DNA from: Dokdonella sp.
GTDB taxonomy: Bacteria; Pseudomonadota; Gammaproteobacteria; Xanthomonadales; Rhodanobacteraceae
Direction: 5' to 3'
Assembly: GCF_019634815.1 (NCBI RefSeq)
Contig: NZ_JAHCAP010000001.1
Location: 248,001 to 312,000, forward strand
Length of the DNA: 64,000 bases
Of this stretch, positions 12,206 to 20,156 are shown piece by piece. The position numbers and the translations under genes are program-made. The notes below the pieces were generated by a model that was not told the DNA's origin, searched no databases, and saw only the letters and a program-made list of their open reading frames with translations. Position 1 is the stretch's first letter. Each line of letters opens with the position of its first letter.

Positions 12206-12785
12206 AGCACCACTCGACGCGGCGCGGTTGGTTGCCACGCTCAGGCGCGAAGCGCCGGCGCGTACCGCCTATGTCGAAGTGCGCTTCTCGGGCATGCTTG
12301 AGCGACCGCTGATCCTGCGCGGCGAAATGGAGTATCTCGGCCCGGGTCGGCTGGCGAAGCGGGTGGATGCGCCCTGGCACGAATACACCGCGGTCGATGG
12401 CGGTACCGCGAGCCTGCAGCGTGGTGACAAACCCGCGCGCACCCTGCCGCTGGCGCAGGTTCCCGAACTCGAGGGTTTCCTGCGTGGTTTTTCGGCCCTG
12501 CTTGGCGGCGACCCGGCCACGCTCGCGCGCGACTTCAGCCTCGCCGCCAGTGGCAACCCGGGGCGCTGGCAACTCGTGCTCAAGCCGCGCGAAGCCCGGC
12601 TCGCGCGACGAGTGGTTTCGCTGCGCGTCGACGGCAGCGGCACGGAGCCGTGGTGTTTTCGTACCGAGGATGCCGATGGCGATGTCGGCTTCCTGCTGGT
12701 GGGGCCGCTGGCGAGCAGCCCGGTGCCGGCACGCGTGTCCGCGATCCAGGTCGATGGGCTATGCCGCGGCATCGCGCTCAAGTGA
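12117..12785 (+). CDS. LolA-like outer-membrane lipoprotein carrier family protein
   Basis: A protein of up to 222 aa with LolA/LolB-like features (AYVEVRFSGMLERPLILRGEMEYLGPGRLAKR, then RWQLVLKPREARLARRVVSLRVDG). LolA-type proteins ferry lipids or lipoproteins across the periplasm; in pigment clusters the homologue probably carries the lipidated polyene. The start is uncertain: the ATG at 12117 gives a weak hydrophobic leader (ILKVVASIGMSLPGNSPAV) but overlaps the acyltransferase gene by 89 bases, while the ATG at 12156 shortens the overlap to 50 bases and weakens the leader. An export signal is expected for this family, so I keep the longer form. Confidence 0.7.
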   Translation: MISGILKVVASIGMSLPGNSPAVTRATPPEAPLDAARLVATLRREAPARTAYVEVRFSGMLERPLILRGEMEYLGPGRLAKRVDAPWHEYTAVDGGTASLQRGDKPARTLPLAQVPELEGFLRGFSALLGGDPATLARDFSLAASGNPGRWQLVLKPREARLARRVVSLRVDGSGTEPWCFRTEDADGDVGFLLVGPLASSPVPARVSAIQVDGLCRGIALK

Positions 12786-12835
12786 AGATTCGGCCAGGCC
12801 AGCGATGAAGCCTCGTGCAACCCGGCGGCAACCCC

Positions 12836-15154
12836 ATGGGCATTGAGCTGCGCAAACCGGCGTTGGTGGCGGTATGGCTGCTCGTACTTGGCTTGCTCGG
12901 GGCGCTGGCCTGGCGCGGCCTGCACATCAGTGGCGATCTGCGCAGTTTCATGCCGCCTGCGCAGACACCCGACCAGCAATTGCTGATGGAGCAGATCGGC
13001 GACGGTCCCGGCTCTCGCTTGCTCATGCTCGCCATTTCCGGCGCCGACGAAGCCAGCTTGGCGCAACTTTCGCGCGGCTTGGTCGAGCTGCTGCACACGG
13101 ATGCGCAGTTCGAACAGGTCTACAACGGCAGCTTTGATCCCGCCACGCTCGATCCGCACTGGTTGCCTTATCGCTGGTTGCTGTCGCCGACGCTCGACAC
13201 GCATGCGCTCGACGCAACCTTTCTCGCCGATCAACTGCAACAACGCGTAGCCGATCTCGCCTCGCCCGCGGCGAGTCTGCTCAAACCGTTGCTCGCGCGC
13301 GATCCGACTCTTGAAGTCCTTGCGCTCGCGCAGCGCTGGTCGCCGCCGAAGGCGCCGCAAAGCCGTGATGGCGTGTGGTTCTCCCGCGACGGCCGTGCGC
13401 TGTTGCTGGCGCAGACGCGCGCCGCGGGTTTCGATCCCGTTGCGCAGCACGCAGCCATTGCCAGCCTGCAATCCGCCTTCGCCGCTCTGCCCGAACGCGG
13501 CCAGGCACAACTGGAAATCAGCGGGCCGGGTTGGTTCAGTGCGCAGATACAGGCCCAGACCCAGGCTGAAGCCGATCGCATCGGCGCGGCGAGCACGCTC
13601 GGTTTTCTGCTGTTGCTGCTGCTTGCCTATCGCAGCGTGTCCGCGCTGCTGCTGGGCGCCTTGCCCGTACTGAGCGGCGCGGTGTTCGGCGTCCTCGCGC
13701 TCGCCCTCATGTTCGGGCAGGCGCACGGAATCACGCTCGCGTTCGGTTTCACCTTGCTCGGCGTAGCGCAGGAATATCCGCTGCGCGTGCTCAGCCATCG
13801 GCGGGCGGGCGAGGATGCGCTCACCAGCGTGCGGCTGTTGTGGCCGCTGCTTGCAACCGCGATCGTCTCGGCTGCGATCGCCTATCTGGCTTTTCTCGCC
13901 TCGGGCGTGCCCGGGCTGCAGCAGCTTGGCGTGTTCACGATTGCCGGTTTGCTCGCGGCGGGTTTGTCCACGCGCCATCTGTTGCCGCGGGTGTTGCCGC
14001 TGCGCGTTCACGATGTCGCCGGCTCGGGCTGGCTGCTGGCGGCAACCACCTGGCTCGATCGCGTGCCGCGGCTGCGCTGGCTGCCGTGGCTGCTGCTCGT
14101 GGTTTCCGCCGTCGTGCTGCATCTCGCGCCGGGCCCGATGTGGCAGAACGATCTGGCCGCACTGACACCGGTGCCGCGCGCACTGCTGCAGCGCGACGCG
14201 GCGTTGCGCGCGGAACTGGGCGCGCCCGACGTGCGCTATCTGCTGGTGCTGCATGGCGCGGATGCCGAAGGCGTGCTCGCCCTGTCCGAGCGCGTCGAGC
14301 CGGGTCTGGCCGCGCTCGTCGACCGCGGCGCGCTCGATGCGGTCGAATTGCCGAGCCGCTATTTGCCGAGCATCGCAACGCAGAAATCCCGCCAGGCGAA
14401 ATTGCCTGATCGGGCAAGGTTGGCCGAGGCACTGGCTCGTGCCAGCGATGACTTGCCGTTCCGAGCCGGTCTGTTCGCACCGTTTCTCGACGATGTCGAA
14501 ACCGCGCGCGGGCTCACGCCACTGACGCCCATGGAATTCGCCAAGGCGCCGTTTGGCGCGCGGCTGGCTTCGATGCTGGTCGAGCGCAACGGCGAAACGC
14601 TCGGTCTGGCGACGCTTTCGGGTGTGCACGATGACCGCGCACTGGATTCCTTCGCCCAGGCCAGCGGCGGCGCGCTGCGCCTGCTCGATCTCAAGTCCGC
14701 CTCCGAGTCATTGGTGGCGGACTATCGCACGCGCATCCTGCGTGCACTCGGTGTGGCTTTGCTCTTGCTCGTGATCACGGTCGGCGTCGCGTTGCGGAGC
14801 TTTCGCCGCGCCTGGCGCGTGCTTGCGCCAATGTCGCTGGCGACCTTGCTGGTGGTGGTGGTGGAGCGCGGCTGCGGCATTTCGTTGTCGTTGTTCCACT
14901 TGGTCGCGGTCACGCTCGCGGCCGGGCTCGGCCTGCATTACGCGCTGTTTTTCGAACATCGCTGTCACGATGCCGCCGCGGCGCAACGCACCCTGCATGC
15001 CACGCTGGTATGCGTCGCCGCTGCGCTGCTGGTGTTTGGTCTGCAGGCACTGTCCTCGCTGCCGGTGCTGCGCGCGATCGGCCTCACCGTTGCGCTCGGC
15101 GTGGGATTCCACTTCTGCCTGTCGATCCTGATGGCGCGCGACGGCAAGTCGTGA
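12836..15154 (+). CDS. MMPL/RND-family exporter of the pigment cluster
   Basis: A 772-aa polytopic protein with the MMPL layout: one N-terminal transmembrane helix (VAVWLLVLGLLGALAWRGL), a large periplasmic loop, five clustered helices (starting IGAASTLGFLLLLLLAYRSV), a second periplasmic loop (WQNDLAALTPVPRALLQRD) and a final set of helices. Homologues in xanthomonadin and aryl polyene clusters are the predicted exporters that extract the product from the inner membrane, here probably with the LolA-like protein just upstream. A GTG at 12815 is an alternative start. It is the last gene of the operon; 400 bases follow without a gene. Confidence 0.85.
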   Translation: MGIELRKPALVAVWLLVLGLLGALAWRGLHISGDLRSFMPPAQTPDQQLLMEQIGDGPGSRLLMLAISGADEASLAQLSRGLVELLHTDAQFEQVYNGSFDPATLDPHWLPYRWLLSPTLDTHALDATFLADQLQQRVADLASPAASLLKPLLARDPTLEVLALAQRWSPPKAPQSRDGVWFSRDGRALLLAQTRAAGFDPVAQHAAIASLQSAFAALPERGQAQLEISGPGWFSAQIQAQTQAEADRIGAASTLGFLLLLLLAYRSVSALLLGALPVLSGAVFGVLALALMFGQAHGITLAFGFTLLGVAQEYPLRVLSHRRAGEDALTSVRLLWPLLATAIVSAAIAYLAFLASGVPGLQQLGVFTIAGLLAAGLSTRHLLPRVLPLRVHDVAGSGWLLAATTWLDRVPRLRWLPWLLLVVSAVVLHLAPGPMWQNDLAALTPVPRALLQRDAALRAELGAPDVRYLLVLHGADAEGVLALSERVEPGLAALVDRGALDAVELPSRYLPSIATQKSRQAKLPDRARLAEALARASDDLPFRAGLFAPFLDDVETARGLTPLTPMEFAKAPFGARLASMLVERNGETLGLATLSGVHDDRALDSFAQASGGALRLLDLKSASESLVADYRTRILRALGVALLLLVITVGVALRSFRRAWRVLAPMSLATLLVVVVERGCGISLSLFHLVAVTLAAGLGLHYALFFEHRCHDAAAAQRTLHATLVCVAAALLVFGLQALSSLPVLRAIGLTVALGVGFHFCLSILMARDGKS

Positions 15155-15555
15155 AACCGCTGATTGCCGCGGTCGACCGCGACAGGCAAAAGCCATGACT
15201 TTCGGCCTACGCGATCACGATCTCGCGCATGCGAGAGACGTTTAGACGTCCGTCTGCTTGTGACACTGCGTGTCGGTTACGCGCATTGTCGGCGGGCCGC
15301 ATTCGGGCTCCGTCATGCACGCCTGGGGCGTTGTGTGCGCTGCATCACGCTTTTTGATTGGCGCCACGTCCGGAGCACCGCTGGCCCGCTTCTTGCTTTG
15401 CTCATGCAGTCAGCTCTTCCCCGCCCAACCCCATCCTGGGCCCGGGGCAACGCCGGCATCGGAACGTCCACTTCGGAAGCACCCTCCCCAGCGGCTCCGG
15501 AGTTCTCTCCCTCTCCCGTTCCGATGCCGGTGAGCTGCCTTCCCCGCCCGCAGCG
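15155..15555. other. Gene-free interval after the pigment operon
   Basis: About 400 bases between the MMPL exporter stop and the convergent dehydrogenase stop. The open frames here are short and lack plausible ribosome sites or protein-like composition. The second half is C-rich on the plus strand (for example CTTCCCCGCCCAACCCC at about 15416). I see no convincing terminator, tRNA or repeat. It may be decayed sequence at the boundary between the pigment operon and the peptide-modification locus. Confidence 0.5.
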
Positions 15556-16728
15556 TCAGCACTCCGCAGCACCCCAGACCACGCCGAGCGGATCGAACTC
15601 GATCTCCTCGCGCTGCGCCGCGCGCAGGCCGAAACCGCACACCGCAAGCGGTCCCTCATGGCGCGGATCGAGCCCGAAGGCGCGTTCGATGTCGACTTCG
15701 TTGATCGCCGCGGTGATGAAAGCCGCCAGGCCCAGTTCGGTCGAGGCCAGATAGATCGTGTGCGACAGGTAGCCTACATCGAGTGTGAGCGCACGATAGG
15801 CCTTGGCGTGGTTGCGGTACTTCCAGAAGTTGCGCTCGAAACGGCTGACCGCGATCACCAGCACATGCGCATGGGCGAAATAGTCCTGACCGGCGACGAA
15901 GGTGCGCGCCAGCGCGGCCGCAGCGTCGCCCTCGAGCAGGCGCATGGGTTCGAGCGCGTGCCTGACCGCCTGGTAGTGGTAGAGGCCCGGCGCCACCCCT
16001 TCGACCCGCTGCACCAGCAGATACGCCTCGGTCGGATGCAGGCCGCCGGCCGAGGGCACGCCCTTCTTGAGAATGTGCACGCCCGGCGCGGTCTCCACCA
16101 CGGCGCGTGCGGCGAAGCTGCGATGGAGCACGGCGGCAAAGTCGAGCAGGGGCAGCTCGCGCGTGGTGTCGTAGTTGCGGCAGGTCACGCGGCGCAGCAG
16201 CAGTTGGTCGAATGGCGTCGACGGTGGCACCGGCAGGAGCCGTTGCTCGGGTTCGGGCAAATGCTCGCGTACCGGCGTGGGTGGCGCGCCCAGATAGGCG
16301 AGGATCGGCTGGTTGGCATGTGCGGCGAACTCACGCGCAAGCTGTTTCGAATCAACACCCTGCCACCTCGACATCGCATGCATCACCGCGGCTGCAGGCC
16401 GCCAATGCGTCGCACGCACACCCTGGTCGTCGGCGTCGGCCGTGCTGCCCTGCTCGATCAGCAACCGTCGCTCGAGCAAACCGGCGAGCACCGTGCATGG
16501 ATGCTGCGTTGCAAGCTCGTCCAACTCCACCCAGTTCGTTGGCGACAGTTCGCCGAGGACGCGCACGTGGTCTTCGTCAAGTTCGCATTCCTGATCCAGA
16601 TGCGGCGCCAGCGCGAACCAGGCGCGGCCGCTGCGCAAGCCGCTGCCACCAGCCACCAGCAAGGCAAGGTCGAACACGGCGTGTTCGCGCGGCTCCAGCA
16701 TGACGATGGCGCAGCGGCGTACCAGCAT
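15556..16728 (-). CDS. SagB-type nitroreductase-family dehydrogenase (putative peptide maturation dehydrogenase)
   Basis: A 390-aa protein. The C-terminal part (from about residue 170) is a SagB/ThcOx-type FMN oxidoreductase: RRVTCRNYDTTRELPL, KKGVPSAGGLHPTEAYLLVQRVEG, YHYQAVRHALEPM, YRALTLDVGYLSHTIYLASTELGL. In thiazole/oxazole-modified peptides SagB oxidises azolines to azoles with FMN. The N-terminal 150 residues look like a winged-helix/RiPP-recognition-type region (LATQHPCTVLAGLLERRLLIEQG). I recall this architecture as a family named putative peptide maturation dehydrogenase in this order. The start at 16728 has AGGAGA upstream, so the longer frame to 16791 is rejected. It diverges from the precursor candidate at 17045. 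No YcaO cyclodehydratase is present in the window. Confidence 0.85.
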   Translation of the reverse strand: MLVRRCAIVMLEPREHAVFDLALLVAGGSGLRSGRAWFALAPHLDQECELDEDHVRVLGELSPTNWVELDELATQHPCTVLAGLLERRLLIEQGSTADADDQGVRATHWRPAAAVMHAMSRWQGVDSKQLAREFAAHANQPILAYLGAPPTPVREHLPEPEQRLLPVPPSTPFDQLLLRRVTCRNYDTTRELPLLDFAAVLHRSFAARAVVETAPGVHILKKGVPSAGGLHPTEAYLLVQRVEGVAPGLYHYQAVRHALEPMRLLEGDAAAALARTFVAGQDYFAHAHVLVIAVSRFERNFWKYRNHAKAYRALTLDVGYLSHTIYLASTELGLAAFITAAINEVDIERAFGLDPRHEGPLAVCGFGLRAAQREEIEFDPLGVVWGAAEC

Positions 16729-17022
16729 GATCGGTCTCCTTTGGAATGGTCGCAGCGTAGCCCAGTCATTGCAGCGTGGGCAGGCGGGCAATCGACGTGG
16801 CGATTGTCCACGCGGGTCCGCCTTGCCCTGACAGGGTGCCGAGAAAGTCCATCGTGGATTTCTTCAGTTCGACGAATCAATCACCTGCATGACCGATGCG
16901 CGTGCAATGCATTCCTGCGCTGCGCGAGCTGGCTGCTGAAAAGGGTTTTCCAGTAGCCTGCTAAGATCGCGGAAGGCATGCGTCTCGGACCCAGCGCGTG
17001 CGACCGTTCAAGACAATGGTCC

Positions 17023-17040
17023 GATCATGATCAGGGGAAC
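17023..17040 (+). promoter_or_regulatory. Palindrome plus ribosome site in front of the precursor gene
   Basis: GATCATGATC (17023-17032) is a perfect 10-base palindrome directly followed by AGGGGAA (17033-17039), a strong ribosome site six bases before the ATG at 17045. The site decides the start: the in-frame ATG at 17027 lies inside the palindrome and has no ribosome site. A factor bound at the palindrome could hinder translation or transcription, but that is inference. Confidence 0.45.
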
Positions 17041-17044
17041 CCGC

Positions 17045-17329
17045 ATGGCCAAGGCCACATTGACGACAGAACAAACCCGCCAGCTGGTGCATCGGCTGGC
17101 CACGGACGATGCCTATCGCAGCCGTTTCGAAGCCAATCCCGCCAAGGCACTCGCGGAGCTGGGCGTTGATGGCAGCGTGATCGACGGCCTCGATGCCCAG
17201 TGCCTGCAGGCATGCAAGCTCGGCAGCAAAGACGTTTTCCAGAAGGCCAACGCGAACCTCGACGAAGCCACCGCGCAGGCATATTCGTCCTTCCTCGTAC
17301 CGGCGCTGCGGATCGGCAGTCCGCGCTGA
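17045..17329 (+). CDS. Putative modified-peptide (RiPP) precursor with nitrile-hydratase-like leader
   Basis: A 94-aa protein. Residues 8-42 (TEQTRQLVHRL, DDAYRSRFEANPAKALAELG) have the pattern of NHLP/Nif11-like leader peptides, in which a helical nitrile-hydratase-alpha-like segment guides modifying enzymes. The rest (43-94) has two Cys in a CLQAC motif (Cys53, Cys57), a Ser/Thr-containing stretch and a C-terminal SSFLVPALRIGSPR. It diverges from the SagB-type dehydrogenase (316 bases between starts) and faces the nucleotide cyclase gene. I recall the same three gene types grouped in other Lysobacterales under putative modified peptide system names. No double-Gly cleavage site is evident, so the core boundary is unknown. 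Confidence 0.75.
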   Translation: MAKATLTTEQTRQLVHRLATDDAYRSRFEANPAKALAELGVDGSVIDGLDAQCLQACKLGSKDVFQKANANLDEATAQAYSSFLVPALRIGSPR

Positions 17330-17346
17330 ACGCCAGTGGGCGCCGG

Positions 17347-17370
17347 CTGGGCAAGGCCGGCTTTGCCCAG
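17347..17370. terminator. Hairpin between convergent precursor and cyclase genes
   Basis: CTGGGCAA (17347-17354) pairs perfectly with TTGCCCAG (17363-17370) around an 8-base loop. It lies in the 59 bases between the precursor stop and the cyclase stop, where a bidirectional terminator would be expected. There is no clear T-run on either side. Confidence 0.5.
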
Positions 17371-17388
17371 CTGCTTCGATCCCGCCGG

Positions 17389-20046
17389 TCAGGGTGTGGC
17401 TGATTTCAGGCGCGCGCGGAGTGCGGCGATGCGCTTGGCCAGGCCCGATTCGGTCGAGGTTTGCGGCCAGGCGCTCGTGAAGGACTCCAGATCGCTGCGC
17501 GCCGCAGCCAAGTCTCCGCTGCCGGCCGCGAGCTCGGCGCTGCGCAACAGCGCCAGTGTCGACTGGGCGACGTTGTAGGGTCGCAGCATCCAATCGCCAT
17601 TGAATTCGGCATAGGCGCGTCCACGATGGCTGGCCAACCATTGCGCCTGCGCGCGCGCGGCCTTGGCATCGCCGCTGTCGGCGAGTGCATCCATCAACAC
17701 CACATGGTTCAGGCAAAGCGCGCTGTCGTCGATCGGCTGGGCGCGCAGCAGATGCAGCGCATCGTCCGGCTTGCCCGAACGCCGTGCCAATTCGGCTTTG
17801 GCTGCCACATGCAGGCGGCTGAGCACGGGATAGTCGGGCGATGCCCAGGTCGGACCGAGTTTCCTGAGCGTCTCTTCCGCGAGGTGGGTATCCCCGGCAT
17901 GGGCGGCCAGATAGGCGGCAAACATCAACTGGAACGCCGCGTCGGAACGATCGATCGGCGTCTCCTTGTCGAAGCCCGCCTCGACAGTGCGGATGAAGCC
18001 GCGCAAGGCAGCCATGTCGCCAGCGCCGCTTGCCGAGAGCAATGAACGCAGGCCCAGCTCGATCGTTTCGAGCTTGCGCGCAGTACGAACCTGGGCAGTG
18101 GGCACGGCTGCTTTCTGCTCTGCCAGCAGCGGCCAGACGTCGGCCCACTTGCCCTGATCCAGGGTCAGCGCAAGGCGTGCATTCTGGGTGGTGGCATCCT
18201 GACCGCGCAGGTCCTTCGGATCCTGCTTGAGCCGATTTAGGTCTATCTTGTCGAACTGGCGTCGCGCGGCATAGGCGGCAAAACGGTTTTCCACCGCGTC
18301 CAGTCCCATTCGCCGCGCCGACTCCAGATGCTTCTCGGCGGCATCGTAATGTTCGCTACCCAGCTCGAGGATGCCGAGCATGCTTTCGATCCAGCCCTGA
18401 TGCGGCGTCCCCGGGGTGATCGAAGCGGACATCGCCTGTTTGGCATCGGCAAACAGGTTCTGTTGCCAGGAGTAGTAGCCGACCGAACCGCTGGCGATCG
18501 AGAAATCGGGATAGATTCTGGCCAGCGCACGCCATTTCTCGATTGCCGGCAACGGTGGGCCGAACTGTGCTTTCCACGCGTCGACGAACAGGGCGTCGCG
18601 TGCGGACAAGCGCTCTCGGGTCGCCGCCGCACGCTCGATTTCACGTTGCGCGAGTTCGAAATTGCCGACGTTGTAGTAAATCGCCGCGATCGTGGTGCGG
18701 GCCAGTGCGAAATCGGGATCGAGCGCCAGCGCCTGCTGTTCGAGGGCGAGCGCTTCCTTGAGGTTGTAGGCGTAGTAGGCTCGCCGACCCAGCGAAAACG
18801 CCCGCAGGGCATCGAGGTTGGCGGTGGTCGCGCGGTCGAGGGGTCGGGAGTTTTCCGACACTGCCGCCAGCGCTTCACCGAGGCGGATGCGCAGTTTCTG
18901 GTTGACCCGGTCGAGCGAGGGAAGCACCGATGCTTCGCCGAGGCCATCGGCTGACTCGGCAAACACGGTCGCCTGGGTCTTGGGATCGACCACCTCGGCC
19001 GTCACTCGCACGCGCCCGCCGATCTCGGCGATGCTCGGCAGGATCAAGGCCCGCGCGCCATCCCGCAGGGCGATTTCCGATCCCACACTGCGGTCGACCG
19101 CAGTGGTCTCCGGATCGCGCTGCATGAGCTTGAGCGTCTCGCGCGTCTTCAGATCGGGGATCACGTTGACGTAGCGCGACTGCTCCAGCGCGATCCGAAA
19201 CGCGGCTTGCAGGGAGTCGTCGAACTTGGTTTCGCCGGTGAGGTTGTGCAGGTCGCCGACCACCACCCAGTCGCGGTTCGCGAACGCGATCGCGGGCTGC
19301 GGTCGCAGCAGGTAAAACACCGGCACGAGAATCACCGCCAGCAGCAACAGCACTTCGGTGCCCAGCACGGTGGGTCGCCGCCAGAACGGTATCTCTCGAT
19401 GGGCCTTGCTTGACCACGGTGGCGGCTTGAGCGGGGCGATGCCTTCTTCGCCGATCTCGAATACCGGCACCGGATCGGGCACCCCCTTGAAGGCGTAGCG
19501 TCCATGCGCAAGCCAACGCACCTTGTCGAGCTTGCTGCCCAATTCACCTTGGGCGCGGCGGGCGATGTCGTAGACCGTACCCGAGAGCAGCACTTGCCCG
19601 GGCAAGGCGAGCTGGGCAAGCCGCGCGGTCACCGGCTTGGCCATACCCTCCAGTTCGGTGCGCTTGGCGCCGCGATCGACATCGCCACTTTCGTTGTCCC
19701 AGACCACGACGTCGCCGACATGGATCCCCACGCGCGCGCTCAGCGGCAGTTGCTCCCGCGCAGACAGCTCGGCGAGCTGGCGTTGGTAGTCGAGCGCGAA
19801 GGCGACCGCCTGAATCGGCCGCTCGAACACCAGCAGAAAGCCATCGGTCTTGTCGATTTCGCGTCCGCCGTGGGTCGCCACCAGATCGCGTGCCAGGCGG
19901 TCATGGCTGCGAATCAGCGCGGCTGCAGCGCGGTCACCCAGACGCTCGATCAGTGCCGTCGAATCGGCGAGATCACACAGCACCAGCGTGCGCAGCAACG
20001 CCGTAGGCGTGGGCGCGAGCGGGGTCGTCTCGCCAAGTGCCGTCAT
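17389..20046 (-). CDS. Class III nucleotide cyclase with TPR region (putative peptide modification system cyclase)
   Basis: An 885-aa protein. Residues 15-200 form a class III adenylate/guanylate cyclase domain: LVLCDLADST (metal Asp25), DKTDGFLLVFERP (Asp68), RVGIHVGDVVV and the typical LALPGQVLLSGTVYDIARR. A single transmembrane helix follows (about 227-246, TVLGTEVLLLLAVILVPVFY), then a periplasm-side TolB-N-like segment (VGDLHNLTGETKFDDSLQAAFRIAL) and a long TPR array to the C-terminus. The cyclase would face the cytoplasm. This domain order matches the family I recall as putative peptide modification system cyclase. The start at 20046 has GGAGA about 11 bases upstream; the in-frame extension to 20265 overlaps the next gene and looks non-coding. 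It ends convergently with the precursor gene. Confidence 0.85.
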   Translation of the reverse strand: MTALGETTPLAPTPTALLRTLVLCDLADSTALIERLGDRAAAALIRSHDRLARDLVATHGGREIDKTDGFLLVFERPIQAVAFALDYQRQLAELSAREQLPLSARVGIHVGDVVVWDNESGDVDRGAKRTELEGMAKPVTARLAQLALPGQVLLSGTVYDIARRAQGELGSKLDKVRWLAHGRYAFKGVPDPVPVFEIGEEGIAPLKPPPWSSKAHREIPFWRRPTVLGTEVLLLLAVILVPVFYLLRPQPAIAFANRDWVVVGDLHNLTGETKFDDSLQAAFRIALEQSRYVNVIPDLKTRETLKLMQRDPETTAVDRSVGSEIALRDGARALILPSIAEIGGRVRVTAEVVDPKTQATVFAESADGLGEASVLPSLDRVNQKLRIRLGEALAAVSENSRPLDRATTANLDALRAFSLGRRAYYAYNLKEALALEQQALALDPDFALARTTIAAIYYNVGNFELAQREIERAAATRERLSARDALFVDAWKAQFGPPLPAIEKWRALARIYPDFSIASGSVGYYSWQQNLFADAKQAMSASITPGTPHQGWIESMLGILELGSEHYDAAEKHLESARRMGLDAVENRFAAYAARRQFDKIDLNRLKQDPKDLRGQDATTQNARLALTLDQGKWADVWPLLAEQKAAVPTAQVRTARKLETIELGLRSLLSASGAGDMAALRGFIRTVEAGFDKETPIDRSDAAFQLMFAAYLAAHAGDTHLAEETLRKLGPTWASPDYPVLSRLHVAAKAELARRSGKPDDALHLLRAQPIDDSALCLNHVVLMDALADSGDAKAARAQAQWLASHRGRAYAEFNGDWMLRPYNVAQSTLALLRSAELAAGSGDLAAARSDLESFTSAWPQTSTESGLAKRIAALRARLKSATP

Positions 20047-20156
20047 GGCCCGGGTGGTCTCCAACGCGATTCGTCGCCGATTGTGCAACGCCTTCGCCCC
20101 GGTTGCCAGCGCGGCGGGACGCGGGCCGGGCCGGCCGCGTGCGCCTGAACGGGTGC

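Noticed and set aside
12269..14629. Open frame of 786 codons opposite the LolA-like and MMPL genes
   Set aside because: Antisense to two genes with clear membrane and carrier features; Gln/Arg-rich composition typical of shadow frames.
15358..16956. Open frame of 532 codons across the SagB dehydrogenase on the other strand
   Set aside because: Antisense to a gene with intact SagB motifs and a strong ribosome site.
16939..16967. Promoter for the precursor (TAAGAT at 16962-16967)
   Set aside because: No -35 box at a proper distance; too weak to report as a feature.
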